Of a stretch of DNA of 64,000 nt, positions 1-7,264 are shown in pieces. The stretch lies in contig OZ243096.1 in NCBI GenBank assembly GCA_965212165.1, positions 1,302,001-1,366,000 of the forward strand, given 5' to 3'. The position numbers and the translations under genes are program-made. Source of the DNA: RHLJ01 sp965212165. GTDB taxonomy: Bacteria > Bacteroidota > Rhodothermia > Balneolales > Balneolaceae. Position 1 is the stretch's first letter; every line of letters starts with the position of its first letter. A model generated the notes under the pieces. The model saw only the letters and a list, made by a program, of their open reading frames with translations, ran no database searches and was not told where the DNA came from.

Positions 1-215
1 AAATGCTCCACTTTTCCATAAAAACTGAGCTTATCAGAATCATAAAATAAATTCAGTTGGTTATAAGACGTAGTTAAGTCCTTATTCTTTTCGTAAGGAA
101 GGTTGCCATATTGAAACTCAAAAGAATTGGAACCATAAACCTGAGCTTGAACTAAGTTGCTTTTGCTAAGTAATAGCAAAAGCGAGAAGATTTGAAAAAG
201 GAATACACGGATCAT
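1..215 (-). CDS. Secreted/outer-membrane protein, N-terminal part (cut by window edge)
   Basis: Reading leftwards from 215 gives about 71 residues before the window ends. It opens with MIRVFLFQIFSLLLLLSKSN, a signal peptide with a probable cleavage site at Ala24-Gln25. An aromatic, beta-strand-like stretch (FEFQYGNLPYEKNK) follows. Its ATG shares four bases (ATGA) with the stop of the upstream TlpA-like gene, so the two are probably translationally coupled. The start resembles large secreted Bacteroidota proteins of the DUF6029 type, but too little is visible to assign a family. A thioredoxin-like partner just upstream suggests an envelope role; this is inference. Confidence 0.65.
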   Translation of the reverse strand, partial: MIRVFLFQIFSLLLLLSKSNLVQAQVYGSNSFEFQYGNLPYEKNKDLTTSYNQLNLFYDSDKLSFYGKVEH

Positions 216-691
216 TTCTCAAGTAACTTTAAAATCTCTTCTCGAATAGTGATTTCTTCACCAGCTTTATATCCCTCATGGAAGTACACAATTTCATCAT
301 CACTATTTACAATTAGAAGAGTTGGAATGGCTTTAACACCAAGTCTTGCCATTACCTCACTATTTGTATCCAGCAACACTGGATAATTAACTCCAAGTGA
401 GCGTGCAAATGGTTTTACTTTTGCAAGGTTACGAGGACCATCAATACTGATACCCACAAAATTTACTCCATCAGATTTAAATTCGTCAGAAATTTCAACC
501 AGCTTTGGGATAGATTTAATACAAGGTTTACACCAAGTTGCCCAAAAATCAATTACTGTAAATTGGTCACCTTTAACATTTTTAAAGGTAACAGTTCTAT
601 TATCTAGGTTTTTCAGTCGAAAGTTTTTCACTTTTGGCTGTTCAACTATAAGGCTGCTAAGCAGGATAACGACTGAGAGTAAGAGCTTCAT
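212..691 (-). CDS. TlpA-like periplasmic thiol-disulfide oxidoreductase
   Basis: A 159-residue thioredoxin-fold protein of the TlpA/ResA type. The N-terminal hydrophobic stretch (MKLLLSVVILLSSLIVEQ) is a signal peptide or anchor. The active site is WCKPC with Cys54 and Cys57, preceded by the strand VIDFWAT, and the cis-proline region is AIPTLLIV. Family members reduce or exchange disulfides in exported proteins or act in cytochrome maturation; the substrate is unknown. It overlaps the downstream secreted-protein gene by ATGA, so that protein is a candidate client. Length is normal for a minimal TlpA domain. Confidence 0.88.
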   Translation of the reverse strand: MKLLLSVVILLSSLIVEQPKVKNFRLKNLDNRTVTFKNVKGDQFTVIDFWATWCKPCIKSIPKLVEISDEFKSDGVNFVGISIDGPRNLAKVKPFARSLGVNYPVLLDTNSEVMARLGVKAIPTLLIVNSDDEIVYFHEGYKAGEEITIREEILKLLEK

Positions 692-834
692 AATGATTTA
701 ATTAGATGTAATACAATAAGTATGAACAAAAAAACTGAATTAAATATCACAAAAGGGTAAAATCTAAATGAATCTATACCTGACGTATTTTTTATATAGA
801 TTCAGATACTTAACCAAAACTAGAAATTATAATA

Positions 835-1692
835 ATGAAAAAACTAGCCTCTCTAGCTTTATTAATTCTATTTGTATCATCTGCGTATCTGAATGCGCAA
901 ACAGGAAAAGTTTTTGATAAGCTAACTATGAACAGTAAAATCCTAAATATGGAAAGGAATTATGCGGTTTATCTTCCACCAGATTATGAAACATCTGAAC
1001 GTAGTTATCCCGTGTTATATCTTTTACATGGAGCTGGTGATGATCAAACGGGCTGGGTTCAATTTGGTGAAGTGCTAAGAATTACAGACAATGCTATAAA
1101 AGATGGTACAGCAACACCAATGATTATCATAATGCCAGATGCTGATACTGGACAACGAGGCTATTTTAATATGGGTGACTGGAAGTACGAAGATTTCTTT
1201 TTCGAAGAACTTATGCCACATGTTGAGGATTCTTACAGAATTAAAAAGGAGAAACGATTCCGTGCCGTAGCGGGACTTTCGATGGGCGGCGGCGGTTCAT
1301 TCATGTACGCATTGCATCGTCCTGATTTATTCTCTTCTGCGGCTCCATTAAGTGCATATATTGGACCTTTAAGTCTAGAGCAATTCAAAGAGCAAATTCG
1401 AGGAATGGAAGGAATTTCAGATTCTGATGCTGAAGCATATTATAAACAGCATAGTGCCCTTGAATTAGTAAAAGCAATGCCTGAAGAGCAAATAAATGCA
1501 GTTCGTTGGTATATTGATTGTGGAGACGATGATTTTTTATATGAGGGAAATTCTCTTATTCACATAGAAATGAAAAAGAAGGGAATTCCACATGAATATC
1601 GTGTTAGAGATGGGGCACATAACTGGACATATTGGCGAGAATCATTACCAGATGTACTTCACTTTGTGTCTCAAGCATTTCACCAATATTAA
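835..1692 (+). CDS. Secreted alpha/beta-hydrolase esterase (esterase D/feruloyl-esterase-like)
   Basis: 285 residues with a signal peptide ending NAQ near residue 22. The fold signature includes LYLLHGAGDD (residues 61-70). The nucleophile motif is GLSMGG with Ser149. The probable acid lies in DCGDDDF (around 231-233) and the catalytic His is His262 in GAHNW. This matches the 'putative esterase' family that includes S-formylglutathione hydrolase, XynZ-type feruloyl esterases and enterochelin esterase-like enzymes. Export suggests cleavage of extracellular or periplasmic ester bonds; the substrate is unknown. It is monocistronic and ends at a strong hairpin shared with the convergent neighbour. 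Confidence 0.85.
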   Translation: MKKLASLALLILFVSSAYLNAQTGKVFDKLTMNSKILNMERNYAVYLPPDYETSERSYPVLYLLHGAGDDQTGWVQFGEVLRITDNAIKDGTATPMIIIMPDADTGQRGYFNMGDWKYEDFFFEELMPHVEDSYRIKKEKRFRAVAGLSMGGGGSFMYALHRPDLFSSAAPLSAYIGPLSLEQFKEQIRGMEGISDSDAEAYYKQHSALELVKAMPEEQINAVRWYIDCGDDDFLYEGNSLIHIEMKKKGIPHEYRVRDGAHNWTYWRESLPDVLHFVSQAFHQY

Positions 1693-1718
1693 ATTCTATC
1701 AACAAAAGGTAGAAATAA

Positions 1719-1753
1719 AAAACGATCCCATGTATTACATGGGATCGTTTTAT
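1719..1753. terminator. Bidirectional intrinsic terminator
   Basis: A near-perfect 16-bp inverted repeat around GATCCCATG/CATGGGATC is flanked by A-runs on the left and T-runs on the right. It lies between two convergent genes, so it can serve both. Confidence 0.85.
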
Positions 1754-1779
1754 TTTAAAACTCTAAGTACTTGAGTTGG

Positions 1780-2871
1780 CTAATCAACCCAATCTGCAAC
1801 AAATAGATTGGTAGATCGATCGCCGCCATTAAATCGATTTGAGGCAAATACAATTTTTGTTCCATCGTAAGAAAACATTGGGAATGAATCGAACGTGTCA
1901 TCAAAACTGATTTGTTTAAGTCCAGTACCATCAATATTGATCATGTATAAATTAAAAGGGAATCCTCTTTCAGAAGCATGATTAGATGAAAATATAATTT
2001 TCTCACCTGATGGATGGAAATATGGTGCCCAGTTTGCATTTCCTAAATTGGTGATTTGCTGTAGATCACTTCCATCAATATTAACAGTATATAGTTCCAT
2101 ATCTGTTGGTTCTACAAGGCCTTCAGATAAGAGAGATGTATATTTCTCGATTTCTTCGGGTGTTTTAGGTCGTGATGAACGAAAAACTAACTTTTTCCCA
2201 TCTGGAGAGAAGAAAGCTCCACCATCGTACCCAAGTTCATCAGTAATTTGAACTACATTTGAGCCATCCGTATCCATTAAATAAAGTTCTAAATCGCCAG
2301 ATCTCATGGAAGTGAATACCATCTTCGTACCATCTGGGGAAAGTGTAGCCTCAGCATCATAGCCAGGACTATCTTCTGTTAAATTTGCAATTATTTCTCC
2401 ATCAAGATTAGCTTTGAAAATATCATAACCTTCGTAAATAGGCCAAACATAGGCTCCATTAGGTCCACGCTCTGGTACTTCTGGGCAAGCTAAATCTGCT
2501 AAATGTGTTGAACCATAAACAAAAGTTGTATCGCCAGGAAGAAAGAATGAACAAGTTGTTCGCCCTGTTCCAGTACTTATCATCGTTGGCATATAGTTTT
2601 CGTCTTTTTCAGTTGTTGCGTCCATATAATATATCTGATCACAATCAGCGCCCCATGCTGCATTATCTGATTGGAAAATCAGTTTAGTGTCTTCAAAGCC
2701 CCAATAAGCTTCAGCATTATTTTCTCCAAAAGTGAGCTGGCGAATATTTCGGATGTGAACTTCTTCTTCATATTTAAGCGTGTCATCTTCCGGATTATAA
2801 GGTGTTTCTTTTGGCTCGGATGAACAACCAATAAATAAAAGTGGGATAAAAAATAGAGATAGAAATTTCAT
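1780..2871 (-). CDS. TolB/PD40-type beta-propeller lipoprotein
   Basis: The start is placed at 2871 because MKFLSLFFIPLLFIGCSSEP is a textbook lipoprotein signal with lipobox LFIGC; the frame is open upstream to 2931 but those residues would precede the signal. The mature protein is a run of WD40-like PD40 blades, with repeats such as EATLSPDGTKMVFTSMRSGDLELYLMD, FFSPDGKKLVFRSSR, YFHPSGEKIIFSSN and MFSYDGTKIVFASNR. Family members are periplasmic or surface propellers that bind proteins or peptides; no enzymatic residues are evident. It is single and convergent with the esterase. Confidence 0.85.
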   Translation of the reverse strand: MKFLSLFFIPLLFIGCSSEPKETPYNPEDDTLKYEEEVHIRNIRQLTFGENNAEAYWGFEDTKLIFQSDNAAWGADCDQIYYMDATTEKDENYMPTMISTGTGRTTCSFFLPGDTTFVYGSTHLADLACPEVPERGPNGAYVWPIYEGYDIFKANLDGEIIANLTEDSPGYDAEATLSPDGTKMVFTSMRSGDLELYLMDTDGSNVVQITDELGYDGGAFFSPDGKKLVFRSSRPKTPEEIEKYTSLLSEGLVEPTDMELYTVNIDGSDLQQITNLGNANWAPYFHPSGEKIIFSSNHASERGFPFNLYMINIDGTGLKQISFDDTFDSFPMFSYDGTKIVFASNRFNGGDRSTNLFVADWVD

Positions 2872-3002
2872 GAATAGAGTATTAAAAAATTGTCGTGATA
2901 TTCTTTTAAAAATAATTGGAAGAATTTTCAAAAATTAAAAAAGTGAAACAAAGATACAGGGTTGGTCTCTAATAAGTAAACCAAAAACTAAACATTTGAA
3001 TA

Positions 3003-3416
3003 ATGAAGAAACACCTTGTTGTAAATTTCATTGTAGTATTCGTAGTAATGTTAACTGGATGCACCGCTGAAATGCGTAATAATCTCAATGAATTGTCATC
3101 GCATAAAGTTTCGCAATCTGTTGATGAAACCAAAGATGAATTCCTCTCAGAAGCTTCAAAAGAACTAAAAAAAGCAGAAATAATTGTAACTGAAATTGAA
3201 AATGAGATTCAAAAAAAGTCTACTCAATTAAGTAAAGAGTCACGTGATAATTTGGATGAGCTTAAAAAAGAAAGAGCTAAGTTAGAACGACAAATTAGTA
3301 TTCTAAAAAATGTATCTAGTGAAAATTGGGATATGACAAGAGATTCTTATTCCGAAAGTTTGGAAAAATTCAAGATAGAATTCAGTGACTTTATTGATGA
3401 GTTAAAAATCGGATAG
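3003..3416 (+). CDS. Small coiled-coil lipoprotein
   Basis: 137 residues. A lipoprotein signal (VVFVVMLTGC) is followed by a charged, helix-forming region rich in E/K heptads (KELKKAEIIVTEIENEIQKK, then LDELKKERAKLERQISILK). This suggests an elongated coiled coil anchored to a membrane through the lipid, in the manner of Lpp or OmpH-like spacers. No named family is recognised. It is monocistronic with its own terminator. Confidence 0.8.
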   Translation: MKKHLVVNFIVVFVVMLTGCTAEMRNNLNELSSHKVSQSVDETKDEFLSEASKELKKAEIIVTEIENEIQKKSTQLSKESRDNLDELKKERAKLERQISILKNVSSENWDMTRDSYSESLEKFKIEFSDFIDELKIG

Positions 3417-3437
3417 ATTCTTCTACTAAAAGTATTT

Positions 3438-3467
3438 AATAGCCTCATAAGTAGGAGGCTATTTTTA
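3438..3467 (+). terminator. Intrinsic terminator
   Basis: AATAGCCTC pairs with GAGGCTATT across an 8-base loop and is followed by a T-run. It lies 20 bases after the coiled-coil lipoprotein gene and may also serve the convergent beta-barrel gene. Confidence 0.8.
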
Positions 3468-3479
3468 CTAAATAGAGTT

Positions 3480-4379
3480 TTATTTAACTGAAAATCCAAT
3501 ATAAAAAGCGTTATCAGCACCTTCTGCAAAAAATGAATCAAAGGCGACATAAGGTCCCCATCGAGTATTTTTCCCAAATGGGGTCCAGAATAAACCTAAC
3601 CGTAATGAGCCTGAATCAGATGGAAACCATTCATTGATAGTAATTTCATCCCCTCCTACGAATGTGCTGCTATTAAAGAACAATGCCGTATTTAAAGCAG
3701 CAAAAGCACGAAGATCAGTTTTATAATTGTAGCCATATCCAATTCCTACATCTACAATAAATGATGTAGTTGATGATCCACCAAAGCCTAATGAAGTGGG
3801 TGGCTCTACAAGTGCCATTCTTAGAGATCCTCTTGCAATTATTCCATGTGATCCCTCAATGTCATCATCTATATCGCTATCAGCCATTGGGAAGAACAAG
3901 TTAAAAGTACCCGCCTCCATGATTAATATAGCGGGCTCATTTTCGTCGTCTCCCGAAACATTACCTGTATTTGAAAAGTCTACATTCGCAAAACTTGTAT
4001 AAGCTGTACGGATATTTTGAGCGTTTAGGTATCCGTTTTCATCTGTAGATTGCACTTGAGATTGAGTTGTAGTTGAAGATACAACTGGGTTAGATGTGAC
4101 AGGTGGAGGATTCTGAGTTACGGTTTGAGTTTGAGTACTCATCAATGGATTGTAAACAAACTCATCTCCACTTTCTAGAATAACTTTATGAACTGTTGAT
4201 CGATTTATCGAGAACATAGGGCCTTCTTGTTTATCGAAGGGTTTATATCGAATAATATCTTCACCAATTTCAAAAATTTTAACAGTCAAAATAGTGTTAT
4301 CCGTTTTGATCATACGATCTTGAGCATTAGATATGACTGGTAGAATTACAATAGATAGAATCAGTATGAGTTTTTTCAT
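3480..4379 (-). CDS. Secreted outer-membrane beta-barrel-like protein, function unknown
   Basis: 299 residues with signal peptide MKKLILILSIVILPVISNAQ. Residues about 22-75 form a small strand domain (TILTVKIFEIGEDIIRYK, then INRSTVHKVILESGDEFVY) of a kind common at the N-terminus of Bacteroidota secreted proteins. Residues 80-125 are a low-complexity T/Q/S/P linker. The C-terminal half alternates aromatic and glycine-rich strands (IVDVGIGYGYNY, LRLGLFWTPF, NAFYIGFSVK) like a small beta-barrel ending in an aromatic-rich strand. The function is not recognised. Confidence 0.75.
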   Translation of the reverse strand: MKKLILILSIVILPVISNAQDRMIKTDNTILTVKIFEIGEDIIRYKPFDKQEGPMFSINRSTVHKVILESGDEFVYNPLMSTQTQTVTQNPPPVTSNPVVSSTTTQSQVQSTDENGYLNAQNIRTAYTSFANVDFSNTGNVSGDDENEPAILIMEAGTFNLFFPMADSDIDDDIEGSHGIIARGSLRMALVEPPTSLGFGGSSTTSFIVDVGIGYGYNYKTDLRAFAALNTALFFNSSTFVGGDEITINEWFPSDSGSLRLGLFWTPFGKNTRWGPYVAFDSFFAEGADNAFYIGFSVK

Positions 4380-4420
4380 TACATATTTGTTTTAATTGGT
4401 TGTGTTCCCTTATTTATTAT

Positions 4421-5002
4421 TTAACTCTCGCGTTTATAAACTTCATTATAGAAGCTGTCTATTTGATGAAGAACTTTGTCAGTGTTTTTGTCAACAAATT
4501 GAACTTGAAAGGTCATATGATAATTTGCAAAATTATCTCTATTTAGAACTTTAGTGCCTGTGTATCTAGACGTAAGTCTAAATTGGGAATATTCTTGTTC
4601 ATCATCGAACAAAACAATACCTCTTTGGATGTGTTCACCTGACAAATAAATATCATCAGATTTTTGGGAATCTGTAAAGCGTACATAGGCATCGATATCA
4701 TTTAAATAAATATTGATATCCTCATTCATGGGTATGAAAACATTGATATCAAAATATTCAAAATTGGATGTTGGTAGTGACGATGTATAAGCAAAGTAAT
4801 TTGTGGAGGTAAGAGATCTAGCATCATCAAATAGTGTAACAGCGGCTGTATTAATACCGAAATTTCCTGACTCAATTATAACCTTCCAAGGTTCGGTACT
4901 TTTTACTTCGTTTAATGAAGTTATACTCTCCCCGCAAGAAAGAATTAGAAGCGATAAAAAAACTAAAGTCGTAGCTCTATTAACTGATTTTAAATACCCC
5001 AT
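4421..5002 (-). CDS. Hypothetical lipoprotein
   Basis: 193 residues beginning MGYLKSVNRATTLVFLSLLILSCG, with lipobox LILSC giving a lipid-anchored Cys. The rest (TEPWKVIIESGNFG, FEYFDINVFIPMNED, YHMTFQVQFVDKNT) looks like a beta-sandwich-like soluble domain. No known family is recognised. It lies upstream of the beta-barrel gene with a 41-base gap and may be co-transcribed with it. Confidence 0.75.
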   Translation of the reverse strand: MGYLKSVNRATTLVFLSLLILSCGESITSLNEVKSTEPWKVIIESGNFGINTAAVTLFDDARSLTSTNYFAYTSSLPTSNFEYFDINVFIPMNEDINIYLNDIDAYVRFTDSQKSDDIYLSGEHIQRGIVLFDDEQEYSQFRLTSRYTGTKVLNRDNFANYHMTFQVQFVDKNTDKVLHQIDSFYNEVYKRES

Positions 5003-5173
5003 TATAAAATATATTCTGAAAAATTATCTGAAACTACGTAAGTAATTATTATCTATTGCTAAATACCTAAGTATCAATAAATCATCATAATAATATTATA
5101 TATTAAATTTATTTTTTTAACAAATTAGAAATTTGTGTCAATTAACTGTAACTAATGATATACACATTATATT

Positions 5174-6673
5174 CTAATTTATATCTCTAGTAGAGACAGA
5201 TTCCATTAATTGAGTAAAAATCCCTTTTCCAACTTTCATGAATCTCTCTTGACCACCCATAGCTAAGTATCGTAAAACTAATCTAAGTTCTGCGAGTAAC
5301 GCAGGTGGATTTGTTACCAAAGAGTCTTCCTGAATAATATAATCCCAATCCATAGGTTTTTGGAATTTAACCCCAGCTTGTCGCATAACTTCTCTGTATA
5401 CATTTGCCATTAATCCATAGCCAATGGTTGTAGGATGAATACCATCCAGACTGAAAATACCACCTTTATAAAGTTTCCCTGTTTCCTTTTTTACACGAAT
5501 AAAGTCGGTTGAGAGTAAAGCTTCATTATGTTCATCAACTAAATGTTCTGTATTCGGATTTTTTTTTAAAGCAGCAACAAAATCATCTGGGTAGCTTCGC
5601 AATAACTCTCCTCCTAACCGTCGTCGAGCCATACTTGCTACATTTTTAGCCATTGGTACTACAAACCAACCATGCTCACGGGCTACTTTTCGTATGATTG
5701 AATTAAATTCATCTACAGCAAAATCAATTTGAATTGCTTCATCTTTAGTAAGGTGTGGATGTTTACCAGGATCGAAATCTTCATCCCAAATCCAAAAGCG
5801 AGTGTAATAATCAAAGTAACCAAGATGATTACTAGAGAACTTTGAATTAACTCCACGACAAATGGGTGGGATGGTGGGATATGGAATTGTAGGAACAAAA
5901 ACTCGCTGTGCACCTATTTTACTTACTTGATTTGCTAATTCTCGATACTCAATTTCGAAATGTTCCGGCCTATAAATGGTATGAGATCGATCCGGAATAA
6001 AAGCGGTTAAATCTTTGAGCTCCGACCATGTTAAATTTAGATTCGCAACTGCCCCAAGGGCATTATTATGACCAAGACATACAATTAGGTTTTCGATTCC
6101 ACCGTCTTTCTGTAACTCAGTTACATTATCTAATTGAGCATTATTCTCAAATTCTTGTGAAAGTCTGGGATTGAGAACTAAGCGAGAGGTTGTAAATTTT
6201 GCATGCTCAGGTAAAAACCCAAATACTGAAAAGTGATCCTTATGTTGATCAATATATTCACGACTTTTCTTTTCAGTAACCATCCAGGAATCATTAATCG
6301 CTAAACCCCAAATGGCTTGATTATGATATGGAGTTGATTGGTCACGACTTAAGTCTTTAAGTCCACCTTCCCAATATTTTTTAATTCGTTTTAAAGTTTT
6401 GAATGTATGAGATGCTACGCCTGAGTATTCACTCCAATCAATTTCTGGTCCAAATTCATCCTCTAATCCTCTTACCAAAACTTCAAGGTTTATAGGGATA
6501 CCAGCTTGGGCAGTGAAAGAAGGTTGATTAAATTCAGGAGTAGGATTAAAACAACGATGAATAAATGATGGAAAATTAATATCTGTACGATAAATTCCGC
6601 CATTATTGAAGCCTTGAGAAAGACTATCACCAACTACAACAAGTTTATGTTTTGGTCCCTTTTTTCCGAACAT
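5174..6673 (-). CDS. SGNH/GDSL-type hydrolase
   Basis: 499 residues with no signal peptide. SGNH blocks are visible: VVVGDSLSQGF (residues about 13-23, nucleophile Ser), a Gly/Asn-containing block CLGHNNALG (block III with GHNN), and near the C-terminus DGIHPTTIGYGLMAN, the D-x-x-H dyad. The long middle insert is unusual, since typical SGNH domains are about 200-250 residues. The reaction is probably ester or acetyl hydrolysis; the substrate is unknown. It is divergently placed from the AhpD-like gene. Confidence 0.8.
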   Translation of the reverse strand: MFGKKGPKHKLVVVGDSLSQGFNNGGIYRTDINFPSFIHRCFNPTPEFNQPSFTAQAGIPINLEVLVRGLEDEFGPEIDWSEYSGVASHTFKTLKRIKKYWEGGLKDLSRDQSTPYHNQAIWGLAINDSWMVTEKKSREYIDQHKDHFSVFGFLPEHAKFTTSRLVLNPRLSQEFENNAQLDNVTELQKDGGIENLIVCLGHNNALGAVANLNLTWSELKDLTAFIPDRSHTIYRPEHFEIEYRELANQVSKIGAQRVFVPTIPYPTIPPICRGVNSKFSSNHLGYFDYYTRFWIWDEDFDPGKHPHLTKDEAIQIDFAVDEFNSIIRKVAREHGWFVVPMAKNVASMARRRLGGELLRSYPDDFVAALKKNPNTEHLVDEHNEALLSTDFIRVKKETGKLYKGGIFSLDGIHPTTIGYGLMANVYREVMRQAGVKFQKPMDWDYIIQEDSLVTNPPALLAELRLVLRYLAMGGQERFMKVGKGIFTQLMESVSTRDIN

Positions 6674-6746
6674 TAAATTCCTTTATTGAGTGAGGGGAAA
6701 AGGCTACGTACCTTCATGTCTCTCAAAATTTAAAATCAGTCTAAAT

Positions 6747-7118
6747 ATGTCAAATTCAGAAGACAAAAACCGCCTTCAACAATTCCGTGAAAAACGTGCA
6801 ATTCAAAATGAAAAAGTTCTTGGACTCGATCATTTAGGTATCAAACGCTTCTTTAACATGGATACTAATACCTATAAAGAAGGAGCGGTAGATGTGAAAA
6901 CAAAAGAACTATTAGGTTTGGTTGCTTCTACTGTTTTACGTTGTAATGACTGTATCGACTACCACCTAGAACAATGTGCGAAATCTGGTTCTACAAAAGC
7001 GGAAATCATTGATTCTTTGAATGTAGCTCTGATTGTTGGTGGAAGTATTGTGATTCCTCATCTACGTCATGCTGTAGACACGATTGAGATGTTGGAAGAG
7101 GAAGGGAGTTTTGATTAA
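6747..7118 (+). CDS. Carboxymuconolactone decarboxylase/AhpD-family protein
   Basis: 123 residues. The start at 6747 (MSNSEDKNRLQQFREKR) is preferred over an upstream in-frame ATG at 6690, which would add a basic, non-conserved tail. The motif CNDCIDYHLEQC contains the CxxC and downstream His of the AhpD-like active site, followed by GSTKAEIIDSLNVALIVGGS, which is typical of the CMD helical domain. Members act as peroxidase partners or decarboxylases; the CxxC suggests a redox role. Transcription is towards MutS2 (convergent). Confidence 0.85.
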   Translation: MSNSEDKNRLQQFREKRAIQNEKVLGLDHLGIKRFFNMDTNTYKEGAVDVKTKELLGLVASTVLRCNDCIDYHLEQCAKSGSTKAEIIDSLNVALIVGGSIVIPHLRHAVDTIEMLEEEGSFD

Positions 7119-7120
7119 TA

Positions 7121-7262
7121 AATTAAGAATCAAGAATGCTTCATATAAAATGGTTGTCATTTCGAGCGTAGCGAGAAATCTAAAGCGCAAATGAATGCCA
7201 ATATATTATTTAAACTTCTCACATTATTTCGAAGTGACAAATCATATAATTGATTCTTAATT
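7121..7262. repeat. MITE-like inverted-repeat element, family 1 copy A
   Basis: A 142-bp element bounded by perfect 13-bp inverted repeats (7121-7133 AATTAAGAATCAA and 7250-7262). Inside, TGTCATTTCGA (7155-7165) pairs with TTCGAAGTGACA near 7229-7239, giving a long hairpin. A 31-base core (7155-7185) recurs at 58224-58254 with three mismatches. The element fills the whole gap between two convergent stop codons and may serve as a terminator. Confidence 0.75.
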
Positions 7263-7264
7263 GA